This document shows, piece by piece, positions 11,103-22,933 of a DNA stretch of 64,000 bases; within the stretch, counting starts at the first letter, position 1; each line of letters starts with the position of its first letter. Source of the DNA: Halobacillus litoralis. GTDB lineage: Bacteria > Bacillota > Bacilli > Bacillales > Halobacillaceae. The notes under the pieces were generated by a model, which had not been told where the DNA came from, did not search any database, and worked only from the letters and a program-made list of their open reading frames with translations. The DNA lies in assembly GCF_020524025.1 (NCBI RefSeq), contig NZ_JAIVKN010000004.1, forward strand, positions 124,001 through 188,000. The letters are read 5' to 3'. Made by a program: the position numbers and the translations under genes.

Positions 11103-11171
11103 TGCGGCAACCGAGCCGATGATGGTAACGACAACAAATCCAATGTCTGTTAAGTTTTCCATGAAATCCAT
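11061..11171 (-). CDS. 36-residue single-pass membrane microprotein, antisense to purD 3' end
   Basis: Reading down from ATG at 11171 gives MDFMENLTDIGF, a hydrophobic segment VVVTIIGSVAALFFVGV, then the basic tail RSRRKNR and TGA. AAAGGATGGG precedes the ATG at workable spacing; an earlier in-frame ATG at 11180 sits on top of that site. The layout (acidic N-terminus with E-N-L-T-D, one membrane helix, Arg/Lys tail) resembles the Bacillaceae 'EYxxD motif' small membrane proteins as I recall them, with Asn replacing Tyr. The last 42 nt overlap purD codons on the other strand. Function is unknown. The codon pattern, RBS and membrane topology together support a real gene. Confidence 0.65.
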   Translation of the reverse strand: MDFMENLTDIGFVVVTIIGSVAALFFVGVRSRRKNR

Positions 11172-11190
11172 AGTACCCATCCTTTCGTTC

Positions 11191-11216
11191 AGCGGGGTCT
11201 TCCCCGCTCTTTTTTT
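11191..11216 (+). terminator. purD/purine operon terminator
   Basis: AGCGGGG (11191-11197) pairs with CCCCGCT (11202-11208) around a 4-nt loop and is followed by a run of seven T. It is a canonical intrinsic terminator for the purine operon. On the - strand the same hairpin lies in the leader of the microprotein gene at 11061-11171. Confidence 0.93.
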
Positions 11217-11316
11217 GTCTGGAAAAATGAAACAGTCCCTTTATATATGGTGATTTTATTTAAGCTTCCTTATCAGGAACAGTTGATTTCGAGGTGTAGG
11301 CTGAGTGTAAGGAGCA

Positions 11317-11423
11317 GTAGAAAAGGATTCGCTTTCCTGTGGGGAACTGACGAGCTTCCCCGGGGTTCGCCCTGTGGGATCTCGTCTACTCCCTTTTACC
11401 GCGGAAGTCGCACCTTTTCCTAC
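11317..11423. repeat. imperfect palindromic intergenic element
   Basis: The left part (GTAGAAAAGG from 11317) and right part (CCTTTTCCTAC ending 11423) are imperfect reverse complements. Inside them, CTTTCCTGTGGGG faces CCGCGGAAG, and GACGAG faces CTCGTC around the centre near 11360. No protein frame is convincing. From memory, similar GTGGG/CTCGTC palindromes of roughly 100 bp are dispersed in many Bacillaceae genomes; a genome-wide copy count cannot be made here. Confidence 0.6.
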
Positions 11424-11670
11424 GCCCCTTAACGTGTAGGATTTCCCGAAATCCCTATTGGAGTCTTATAGATCGTTAAAAGATTATGGAAGGGGTGATG
11501 TTTTGATCCTTTCCAGTATGACGGCAGAAAAATCTAGTAATCCTTAAATTAAATTGCGGATCCCCTGGGTTTTATTCGGCATGCACACCGATTGAACGCT
11601 GTCCGCCTTTCTTCTTCTCCACAAAAATAGAAAAGTGCGTCATGATTCCGCTTTTCGAATGAATGGAAGA

Positions 11671-11696
11671 AGGAACTCCCGAAAATGGGGAGTTCC
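11671..11696 (-). terminator. terminator-like hairpin after the 25-residue peptide gene
   Basis: GGAACTCCC and GGGGAGTTCC form a 9-10 bp stem around a short A-rich loop. On the - strand the stem is followed by the pyrimidine-rich TTCTTCC, a weak U-tract. It would end transcription of the DUF2892/peptide unit running leftwards. Confidence 0.6.
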
Positions 11697-11704
11697 TGGG
11701 GCAG

Positions 11705-11782
11705 TTATGAGGCTGCTTTTTTGGGTTTCTCGGTCTTTTTCTTCATATATCGGCTGAATACAAAAAGAAGTGGAAAAAACAC
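11705..11782 (-). CDS. 25-residue membrane peptide, GTG start
   Basis: A GGAGGTG at about 11790-11796 (- strand) is followed after about nine bases by GTG at 11782. The frame encodes MFFPLLFVFSRYMKKK, then TEKPKKAAS and TAA. The first 9-12 residues are hydrophobic, too short for a classical spanning helix, and the rest is strongly basic, suggesting a membrane-anchored peptide. It lies 46 bp behind the DUF2892 gene on the same strand and ends before a hairpin, so the two may be co-transcribed. An in-frame ATG further upstream exists but sits before the RBS. No family recognised. Confidence 0.45.
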   Translation of the reverse strand: MFFPLLFVFSRYMKKKTEKPKKAAS

Positions 11783-11828
11783 TGACAAACACCTCCACTG
11801 ACGGAGCATCTATTAGATGCGTACGCTT

Positions 11829-12083
11829 TTATTGGTGGTGCGGAATGTCTTGCTGCCAGCTTTCTTCTTTTCCATCCGTCTCTGTCGCCATTTCTTCATA
11901 AATCGCAGTGACCGGGCAGAACCGTACAATACCTTCAGCAACTTTCAGTGCAGCCATCATAATCAGCATCGGGTGAGAGGAAGCGTCCTTTTTGCGGACG
12001 CCTCGTATGGTTAGGAAAGTAAGCATACTTAATCCTGCCGTAATGCGAACCATGCTGTTGATAATCCCAATGTTCGGCTTCAT
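11829..12083 (-). CDS. YgaP-type DUF2892 membrane protein
   Basis: Starting from ATG 12083 after AAGGAGG, the 84-residue product begins MKPNIGIINSMVRITAGL. It has two hydrophobic segments and the characteristic KVAEGIVRFCPVTAIYEE (about residues 48-65), whose Cys-Pro pair is typical of DUF2892 (the membrane part of YgaP-like proteins). There is no rhodanese domain. A longer reading from 12203 would run over the yerA 5' end and lacks an RBS. It is divergent from yerA with a 72-bp gap and may be co-transcribed with the peptide gene at 11705. Function is poorly known. Confidence 0.85.
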   Translation of the reverse strand: MKPNIGIINSMVRITAGLSMLTFLTIRGVRKKDASSHPMLIMMAALKVAEGIVRFCPVTAIYEEMATETDGKEESWQQDIPHHQ

Positions 12084-12155
12084 CAGGTTCCTCCTTACCA
12101 TATAGGAATAGGCTGTGTTACGATAGAACATAATGAAATCAGGGAGGGATACTCC

Positions 12156-13901
12156 ATGAATGAAACACGTTTCCGTTGGCGGAACCGTCAGCTGAGAGAA
12201 CATGCAGCGGTCATTGACGGTAAGAACGCGCCGACGAAAGTAATTACGAACACGACCTATTTAAATGTTTACTTAAAAAAATGGATGACCGGCCATATCT
12301 GGCTATACAATGATCGAATCATTTATACAGGGGAAGCACTTCCTTCCAATACAGAAGGAACAGAAATGATTGATGGGAAAGACAGTTATATTGTCCCTGG
12401 CTACATCGAGCCTCATGCCCATCCATTTCAATTATATAATCCCCAAAGTTTAGCTGAGTATGCAGGCGCAACAGGTACGACTACACTCATCAATGACAAC
12501 TTGATGTGGCTTTTTTTAACAAAAAAAGAGAAAGCGTTTTCTTTATTGGAGGACTTCATGAATCTGCCTGCTTCGATGTACTGGTGGGCGCGATTTGACC
12601 CCCAGTCCGTCCTGCGTGATGAGGACAGACAGGCGTTTGATGACCAAATTCCTGACTGGATCAATCATGATGCTGTTATTCAAGGGGGAGAACTAACCGC
12701 GTGGCCCGATGTGCTCCATCATGGAGATGAGCAGATTCTGCACTGGATGCAGGAGACAAAGCGCTCGCGCAAGCCTCTTGAAGCACATCTTCCCGGGGCA
12801 TCGGAAGATACTTTGGTTAAAATGCGTCTCCTAGGCATGGATTCAGAACACGAGTCGATGAGCGCAGAAGATGTAATTAAACGTCTGGAAATTGGATACC
12901 ATACTGGTCTTCGCTATTCTTCCATTCGTCCTGATCTGCCTGTTATTCTGCAGGGGCTTGTTGAGCAGGGGCACGAGCATTACGATCACTTAATGTACAC
13001 GACAGACGGGTCTACTCCAGGTTTTTATCGAGATGGACTTATCAATTCCTGTATTCAAATTGCTCTTGATGCAGGAGTTCCTGTAATAGAGGCTTATATG
13101 ATGGCAACCTACCAGGCTGCCCGCCATTTTGGAATTGAAAACAGGGTCGGCAGTTTAAATGCCGGTCGTGTTGCCCACTTGAATTTCTTATCAGATCCGA
13201 AAAATCCAACCCCTCACTCCGTCATTGCCAAAGGGGAATGGGTGAAGAAGGATTCTAAAGTCATAGCAGAAGAAACGACTATTCAATGGGAGAAAAATGG
13301 GATTCAGCCACTCGAATTGGATTGGGAAGTTACCGAAGGAGACTTACAGTTCTCTATGCCGGTGGGTCTGAAAATGATTAACGATGTTATTATGAAGCCG
13401 TATGCCATTGATACAGAAGCGGCGACTGAACGGCTGTCTGATGAGACGGATGAATCATTTCTTGTATTGCTTGACCGGGAAGGGGAGTGGAAAGTGAATA
13501 CCCTGTTGAAAGGGTTCACACGAACCCTCGGAGGACTTGTCAGTTCCTATAGCAATACCGGTGACATTATTTTAACTGGAAAATCGAAAAACGATATGCA
13601 GATGGCGTTTAAACGCATGAAAGAAATAGGCGGAGGTATTGTTCTGGTGAATGAAGGGGATATTGTTTTTGAAATGGCCCTGCCACTGGGAGGAGTCATG
13701 TCAGATCTCCCGATGAAAGAGCTTATTGAAGAAGAGGCACAATTGAAAGCGATTCTGAACGATTATGGTTTCGGATTTTCAGATCCCGTTTATACGCTGC
13801 TTTTCTTATCTTCCATGCATCTGCCTTATATCCGCATCACACCGCTTGGAATTATGGATGTAAAAAAGAAAGAGGTACTCTTTCCTTCGATAATGCGTTA
13901 A
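12156..13901 (+). CDS. yerA: adenine deaminase-like amidohydrolase YerA
   Basis: The 581-residue protein aligns end to end with B. subtilis YerA as I recall it, down to the C-terminal VLFPSIMR. The amidohydrolase metal motif HAHPF (in YIEPHAHPFQ, about residues 86-95) and the adenine-deaminase-like ending (GGGIVLVNEG, PLPLGG-like turn, FLSSMHLPYIRITPLG) support hydrolysis of adenine or a related purine. The B. subtilis paralogue AdeC is the proven adenine deaminase; YerA's substrate is uncertain. ATG 12156 follows GGGAGGG. It is transcribed divergently from the DUF2892 gene. Confidence 0.92.
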   Translation: MNETRFRWRNRQLREHAAVIDGKNAPTKVITNTTYLNVYLKKWMTGHIWLYNDRIIYTGEALPSNTEGTEMIDGKDSYIVPGYIEPHAHPFQLYNPQSLAEYAGATGTTTLINDNLMWLFLTKKEKAFSLLEDFMNLPASMYWWARFDPQSVLRDEDRQAFDDQIPDWINHDAVIQGGELTAWPDVLHHGDEQILHWMQETKRSRKPLEAHLPGASEDTLVKMRLLGMDSEHESMSAEDVIKRLEIGYHTGLRYSSIRPDLPVILQGLVEQGHEHYDHLMYTTDGSTPGFYRDGLINSCIQIALDAGVPVIEAYMMATYQAARHFGIENRVGSLNAGRVAHLNFLSDPKNPTPHSVIAKGEWVKKDSKVIAEETTIQWEKNGIQPLELDWEVTEGDLQFSMPVGLKMINDVIMKPYAIDTEAATERLSDETDESFLVLLDREGEWKVNTLLKGFTRTLGGLVSSYSNTGDIILTGKSKNDMQMAFKRMKEIGGGIVLVNEGDIVFEMALPLGGVMSDLPMKELIEEEAQLKAILNDYGFGFSDPVYTLLFLSSMHLPYIRITPLGIMDVKKKEVLFPSIMR

Positions 13902-13936
13902 AATAAAGATGGGACTACAGAAGAGGAAGTGCTGTA

Positions 13937-14947
13937 ATGAGAAAGCTTACGTTCTTTTGTTTGCTTTTCATTTTGCTACTCACTGCTTGTAATGGCACAG
14001 ACGATATTGTGCAACGGTTTAAAGAATGGAAAGAGAAAGATACAGCGGCCGAAAACCAAAACGGGAATGAAAAGATTTTTCCATTGACGGGTGAACAAGC
14101 GCCGGATCAAGTAGATCACCGCATCCTTTCTGTCATGATCAATAACCATACCAAGGCACGGCCACAGACTGGGCTGAGCCAGGCAGATATCGTATATGAA
14201 GTATTGGCAGAAGGGCAGATCACACGCTTCTTAGCTTTGTTCCACAGTGAGATTCCTGATACAATTGGACCAGTAAGAAGTGCGCGCCCGTACTTTCTTG
14301 AAATTGCAAGAGGGTTCAACGCTCTCTATGTATATCACGGCGCTTCCAATAAAATTAATGATCAGGTCGCAGCCAGCGGCATCAATTATTTGGATGGAGC
14401 GCTTTATGACAATAACGGCTGGCTTTTTCAGCGGTCATCAGACAGACAGGCACCACACAATTCCTACTTGTTGACGCAGGGAATTGAACGAATGGCTGAA
14501 CAAAAAGGATACGTTTTTACTCATTCGGTAAATGCGCTGCCATTTGACAGCCAGGCGGAGCTTGACGGTACACCTGTTAACCATATCATCATTACGTACG
14601 GGCCACGTACCAAGGTTCGTTATTCTTATAAACCGAAGGAAGGTTTCCTGCGCTCCAGTGATGGAGAGCCGACAGTGGATCGTGCAGATGGTGAACAGAT
14701 TGCTGTAGAAAACCTATGGATCATCAAAGCAGACCATCGTGTAATGGATAGCGCCGGCCGGCGTGAGATTAATCTAAAGTCAGGCGGCACAGGTTATCTC
14801 TTACAAAAAGGGCAGATGAAAGAAGTCCAGTGGAAAAATATAAGTGGGCGCTTACTGCCGTTTGAAGATGGAAAAGCACTCCCATTCCTCCCGGGGAAAA
14901 CCTGGGTCAATATTATATCAGAGAACACGACCGTTGAACGGTCATAG
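13937..14947 (+). CDS. yerB: DUF3048 lipoprotein YerB
   Basis: A secreted lipoprotein of 336 residues. It has a basic start, a hydrophobic core and lipobox LLTAC with Cys18 as the lipidation site. The mature part carries the DUF3048 core (SVMINNHTKARPQTGLSQAD and PVRSARPYFLEIARGF) and a C-terminal region with NIWIIK-like and GKTWV motifs. B. subtilis YerB has the same size and position. Its role is unknown, though the extracellular fold has been likened to cell-wall binding domains. It sits 35 bp after yerA and 18 bp before yerC, so it may be co-transcribed. Confidence 0.93.
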   Translation: MRKLTFFCLLFILLLTACNGTDDIVQRFKEWKEKDTAAENQNGNEKIFPLTGEQAPDQVDHRILSVMINNHTKARPQTGLSQADIVYEVLAEGQITRFLALFHSEIPDTIGPVRSARPYFLEIARGFNALYVYHGASNKINDQVAASGINYLDGALYDNNGWLFQRSSDRQAPHNSYLLTQGIERMAEQKGYVFTHSVNALPFDSQAELDGTPVNHIIITYGPRTKVRYSYKPKEGFLRSSDGEPTVDRADGEQIAVENLWIIKADHRVMDSAGRREINLKSGGTGYLLQKGQMKEVQWKNISGRLLPFEDGKALPFLPGKTWVNIISENTTVERS

Positions 14948-14965
14948 TTAAAGGAGGGAATCCTA

Positions 14966-15268
14966 ATGCAAATCGATAAACTGCGTGGAAAAACGCTTGA
15001 TCAGCTTTTTGAAGCTATTCTATCTTTACAGGATGTTGAAGACTGCTATGAGTTTTTTGACGACTTGGCAACAATGAATGAAGTGCAATCCCTGGCTCAG
15101 CGACTGGAAGTGGCTCGTATGCTGAGAGAAGGATTTACTTATCATAAAATTGAAACTGAAACCGGCGCATCGACAGCGACGATTTCCCGTGTGAAACGCT
15201 GCTTGAACTACGGAAACGACGCCTATACCAAAGCGCTTGATCGTGTCCAGGCGAAACATACAGAGTAA
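14966..15268 (+). CDS. yerC: YerC/YecD-family TrpR-like regulator
   Basis: The 100-residue protein has the TrpR-superfamily helix-turn-helix. QSLAQRLEVARMLREG is followed by the recognition region TGASTATISRVKRCLNYG. B. subtilis YerC is 104 residues and has the same neighbours. It is a small DNA-binding protein; the effector and targets are not known from sequence. The RBS is AAAGGAGGG. A strong terminator follows at 15271-15302. Confidence 0.93.
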   Translation: MQIDKLRGKTLDQLFEAILSLQDVEDCYEFFDDLATMNEVQSLAQRLEVARMLREGFTYHKIETETGASTATISRVKRCLNYGNDAYTKALDRVQAKHTE

Positions 15269-15270
15269 GA

Positions 15271-15302
15271 AAAAAAGACTACCATCCCGGTAGTCTTTTT
15301 TA
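15271..15302 (+). terminator. yerC terminator
   Basis: GACTACC (15277-15283) and GGTAGTC (15289-15295) form the stem with flanking A and T runs. It may act in both directions. Confidence 0.92.
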
Positions 15303-15404
15303 ATGGAAACTCGAACATTTCTTCTTTGCTCTCCAATCACTATAACGTATCTTCTATTTCAGATAGGACGAGCATAGGTTAGTACTATGGAAGGAGACTG
15401 GCCT

Positions 15405-16001
15405 ATGAAGCAGATGGTGAAAAAAGGTGTGATGATCCTGATCGGCAGTTTCATCCTTTCTTTAGGAATCAATTTTTTTCTCATTCCCGACCACGTACTG
15501 GATGGAGGTATTATCGGTATCGGGATGATTGCTAATTATATGTGGGGAATGAAGGTAGGGCTGACCATCATTTGTTTTAGTATCCCTATTTTCACGCTCG
15601 CCTGGTTCTACTTCCGTGCCTACTTTTACAACAGCCTGCACGGACTTCTCGTTTCTTCGTTTTCAATTGATGTCCTACAAGGCCTGCGTGCTTACCATCT
15701 TCCCATTGATCCTGCAATCAGCTCTATTATAGGCGGGGCGCTGGTTGGGGGCGGGATAGGAATTATGCTTCGTCACCAAACGAGTACAGGAGGCACGGAC
15801 CTTTTAGCTCAAATGATTGCCGACTGGTGTAAGGTTAATGTAGGTTTTGTAATATTAGCGATTGACGCTGTAGTCATCGGTGCAAGCGGCGTCTTATTTT
15901 CAGTGGAAACATTGTTATTATCGGCCATTACTATTCTGAGTGTCGGTCTTGTAACCATGACGTTTACATCAACGCGACTGCTCCCTGAACACCCTTCCTA
16001 A
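15405..16001 (+). CDS. short YitT-family membrane protein lacking the C-terminal DUF2179 domain
   Basis: About 198 residues with five or so hydrophobic segments and the YitT signatures: IPDHVLDGGIIGIGMI near the N-terminus and RHQTSTGGTDLLAQMI in the middle (glycine-rich re-entrant-like motif). Typical YitT proteins run to about 280 residues with a soluble DUF2179 domain; here the frame ends right after the last membrane segment, before a strong terminator, so the short form is complete. The start is ATG 15405 because AAGGAG lies just upstream, whereas ATG 15387 overlaps that RBS. Function unknown. Confidence 0.85.
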   Translation: MKQMVKKGVMILIGSFILSLGINFFLIPDHVLDGGIIGIGMIANYMWGMKVGLTIICFSIPIFTLAWFYFRAYFYNSLHGLLVSSFSIDVLQGLRAYHLPIDPAISSIIGGALVGGGIGIMLRHQTSTGGTDLLAQMIADWCKVNVGFVILAIDAVVIGASGVLFSVETLLLSAITILSVGLVTMTFTSTRLLPEHPS

Positions 16002-16034
16002 AAAGCAGCCTTCTCCAGTAAGGCTGCTTTTTTA
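16001..16034 (+). terminator. terminator after the YitT-type gene
   Basis: AAGCAGCCTT (16003-16012) pairs with AAGGCTGCTT (16020-16029), followed by a T-run. It overlaps the stop codon of the preceding gene. Confidence 0.92.
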
Positions 16035-16330
16035 TTTGCTCTTTTGAGCTGGTTTTACATAAGATCTCTTTTTTAAAGCTGAAGTTTCCAGGTGGTTTTA
16101 GAGTATTATAAGGTCCTGCAGATGATGTAGACCTATCTCATTCAAGTTCTTAAGATAACTGCCATACCCCGCTTCAAGGATGTGACCGTTCCTTTTAAAG
16201 ATAAATTCACGTACATTTGCGCGGAAAGAGGGTACGTTAAGAGATAGACTCTCTCCCTCATCCTATAGGAGCTTTTCTAAAGACAGAATTTTTTATCGGC
16301 GTTCAACTCTCAACCCGGGGCGTAAATTTT
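16035..16330. other. intergenic region with a possible decayed coding fragment on the - strand
   Basis: On the - strand, 16098-16262 is open for about 55 codons between stops and reads like protein (for example NVPSFRANVREFIFKRNG and ILEAGYGSYLKNLNEIG), but it has no usable start codon or RBS near its beginning. It could be a gene remnant or chance. No other gene is seen. The promoter of the pcrB operon probably lies at the right edge. Confidence 0.3.
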
Positions 16331-16332
16331 GT

Positions 16333-16338
16333 TATAAT
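16333..16338 (+). promoter_or_regulatory. probable -10 box for pcrB-pcrA-ligA
   Basis: A perfect TATAAT lies at 16333-16338, 36 bp before the pcrB ATG. The -35 side is weak (TCAACC at 17-bp spacing), so the assignment rests on the -10 box and its position. Confidence 0.5.
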
Positions 16339-16373
16339 GAGTGAATGGATAACTGTTGTTTTGGAGGACGGAA

Positions 16374-17080
16374 ATGTACAATATAAGCGAGTGGGATCAT
16401 GCGTTTAAGCTTGATCCGAATAAGACGATCACGAATGAGGATCTCCGGCGGATCTGTATGTCAGGAACGGATGCGATCATCGTCGGAGGGACAGATGGTG
16501 TAACATTTGAAAATGTCACAGATTTGCAGGAAAGGATCGAAAGCTATGATGTCAGGTGTGTGCTTGAAGTCTCAGACCTTGAAGCCATCGCTCCTGGCTT
16601 CGATGCGTATTTCATTCCGCTTGTTTTAAACAGCGGGGAGAAAAAATGGATGATCGACGTTCAACACCAGGCGATCAGGGAATATGCTGACGTCATCAAT
16701 TGGGAGGACATGGCTGCTGAAGGGTACTGTGTATTGAACCCTGAAGCGAAAGTGTTTAAGAAAACGACGTGTACGCTTCCAAGTGAAACAGACGTTGTCG
16801 CCTATGCGCAAATGGCTGAACATATTTTCCGTCTGCCTGTTTTCTATATGGAATACAGCGGAACGTATGGGAATCCAGCTCTTGTACAATCCGTCGCCAG
16901 TCAATTAGATAAGACAACGCTCGTCTACGGGGGCGGCATCCGCTCAAAGAGTCAGGCGCAGGAGATGGCTGCTTATGCGGATGTCATCGTCGTCGGTGAT
17001 GTGATTTATGATCATTTAGAAACGGCTCTTCAAACGGTCGAAGCAGTCAAATCAACAAAGATGAAGGATGGTGGACCCTC

Positions 17081-17084
<4 letters not shown>
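16374..17084 (+). CDS. pcrB: heptaprenylglyceryl phosphate synthase
   Basis: PcrB transfers a heptaprenyl chain to glycerol-1-phosphate, giving an archaeal-type ether lipid precursor. The (beta/alpha)8 motifs are visible: [13 protein letters not shown] (residues 12-24), [12 protein letters not shown] (residues 32-43), [11 protein letters not shown] (about residues 160-170) and the phosphate-binding [15 protein letters not shown]. The start ATG 16374 follows TTGGAGG; the upstream TTG in the same frame lies before the RBS. Stop and pcrA start overlap as ATGA. Confidence 0.95.
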
Positions 17085-21336
<4,252 letters not shown>

Positions 21337-21465
21337 CTGCAGGATGGTTTAAGGGAATATGATCTAGCTCATGCGTCTTTTCTCTGTTTTTTTGGCTCGT
21401 TCTGAGGATAAAACATATCGGAGAGTAAAGGCGCCTGGGTTTTTCTTAATTAGGGAGTGGGAAAC

Positions 21466-22614
21466 ATGAGGAAGTGGCACGCACTGTTACTTAGTTCTGT
21501 GTTCGTTGTAAGCGCGTGTACGCCCGTTTTTGACAACAGAGAAGAAGTCATACAAGAAACGAAAGATGAAAACAATAACCAATCCGCTATAGTACCAAAC
21601 TACAGCATGTCAGAAGAAGATTACCGGATGATTTTAACCGAAAGCAGCCCGAAAGTGTCAAGTGCCAGGGCCGTAACGACGAATCAGATGGGAAACCGGA
21701 TGGATATCGATGAATTTGAAAGTGGACTCCGCCGTCATTCTAAAGAATACTACAACCCGGAAAAGTACTTTTTTCAGCCGGGACAGTATCTGAGTGATGG
21801 TACTCTTTTAGATTGGTTATCCAGAAAAAGTAGTACAAAAGAAGCAGGGTTGAATCCGGAACTTGATGAGGATAAAGCAACAGAAGAAGATTTCCGTGAA
21901 AAACCCCGCTATATATCCAACATCGTTGAACAGGACTATCTGGTGAAAAAAGATGAAAATGTGGTGGAATTAAAAGGCCTCACTATTGGAATTTCCCTAC
22001 GTACCGTCTACAATTTTAAGACGCCCGATGGGAAGAGTTTTTCAGAGGACCATTCGACTTCAGAGTTGTTGAAAAAAGGAAAAGAATACGCAGGCGAAAT
22101 TCTTAAGCGGATCCGGGAACGGGAGGAGCTTAATAACGTCCCGGTAGTGTTTGCGCTCTACGAAGAAGAAGAAGCAAGCTCCAAAGTACCCGGTAAATTT
22201 TTAAGTAAGGCATATGTGAAAGGCTCTGACATGACCGTGGACGGCTGGGATTCGATTAAAGAAAAGCACATCCTTTTCCCGTCAGCAGAAGCTAAGAAAG
22301 ATCACTTCGATGACTCGCAGATTTTCTCTGATTTCAGGAATGAAGTCTCCGATTATTTCCCTAACTTTGTAGGGATGATAGCGAATGGGTTTTATGTGAA
22401 CAATGATCTGCGTCAAGTATCAATAGAAATTCCAATCCAGTTTCAATCACAGTCTGAAGTGGTTGGCTTCACTCAATACGTCTACAGCCTTGTTGTTGAG
22501 ATGTTCCCTGAACATTACGACGTGCAGGTGAATATCCATAACATGGACGAACCTGAGAGCCTGATTGTTCGTAAAGCTGGTGAAACCGAGCCATTTGTCC
22601 ATATTTATGAATGA
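21466..22614 (+). CDS. camS: CamS-family sex pheromone lipoprotein (YerH)
   Basis: A 382-residue lipoprotein with signal peptide ending VVSAC (Cys18). The mature part matches the CamS/YerH family, with the repeated core GLTIGISLRTVYNF and PVVFALYEEEEASSKVPG, and a C-terminal PEHYDVQVNIHNMDEPESLIVRK. In staphylococci and enterococci the signal peptide of this family is processed to peptide pheromones; whether that happens here is unknown. The ATG 21466 follows GGGAGTGGG. Position after ligA is conserved in Bacillus. Confidence 0.92.
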   Translation: MRKWHALLLSSVFVVSACTPVFDNREEVIQETKDENNNQSAIVPNYSMSEEDYRMILTESSPKVSSARAVTTNQMGNRMDIDEFESGLRRHSKEYYNPEKYFFQPGQYLSDGTLLDWLSRKSSTKEAGLNPELDEDKATEEDFREKPRYISNIVEQDYLVKKDENVVELKGLTIGISLRTVYNFKTPDGKSFSEDHSTSELLKKGKEYAGEILKRIREREELNNVPVVFALYEEEEASSKVPGKFLSKAYVKGSDMTVDGWDSIKEKHILFPSAEAKKDHFDDSQIFSDFRNEVSDYFPNFVGMIANGFYVNNDLRQVSIEIPIQFQSQSEVVGFTQYVYSLVVEMFPEHYDVQVNIHNMDEPESLIVRKAGETEPFVHIYE

Positions 22615-22620
22615 TTGAGA

Positions 22621-22655
22621 GACCGCACAGCAAATCAGGCTGTGCGGTCTTTTTA
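22621..22655 (+). terminator. camS terminator
   Basis: GACCGCACAGC (22621-22631) and GCTGTGCGGTC (22639-22649) form an 11-bp perfect stem followed by TTTTT. It ends the pcrB-pcrA-ligA-camS transcript. Confidence 0.95.
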
Positions 22656-22933
22656 ATATAATATAGAGAAAAGTAAAACGAACGGTTAACTGTAGAGGGT
22701 CAAAGGGGGGAGGGTCTTTCTCTGCAGGTGTGTGCTGAGTCTCCTGATCCCCCATCGGATCCTGCTCAGAAAGATGCTTTACATCCTGCCTGTATATTTC
22801 TGTATCGTACCTGAAGAGTCAGGCCTGCCGATTAGCCATACCAAAAAAGTAAAAGATACAGGCGCTTTGGTGTGTGAAACTATTCAAATCAGGGGATAAA
22901 AGGAAAAGAACAAACAATCAGGAGCTGGTGACT

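Larger units (their letters stand above)
11217..11704. other. intergenic region without a recognised gene
   Basis: About 490 bp separate the purine operon from the next supported gene. The main content is the imperfect palindromic element at 11317-11423. A small GGATTTC/GAAATCC hairpin lies at 11439-11455, and a GGAACTCCC/GGGGAGTTCC hairpin at 11671-11696 serves the - strand peptide gene as a terminator. I see no convincing protein gene between them. Confidence 0.6.

Noticed and set aside
12036-12203. N-terminal extension of the DUF2892 gene
   Set aside because: The extension reads over the yerA 5' end; the internal ATG at 12083 has AAGGAGG.
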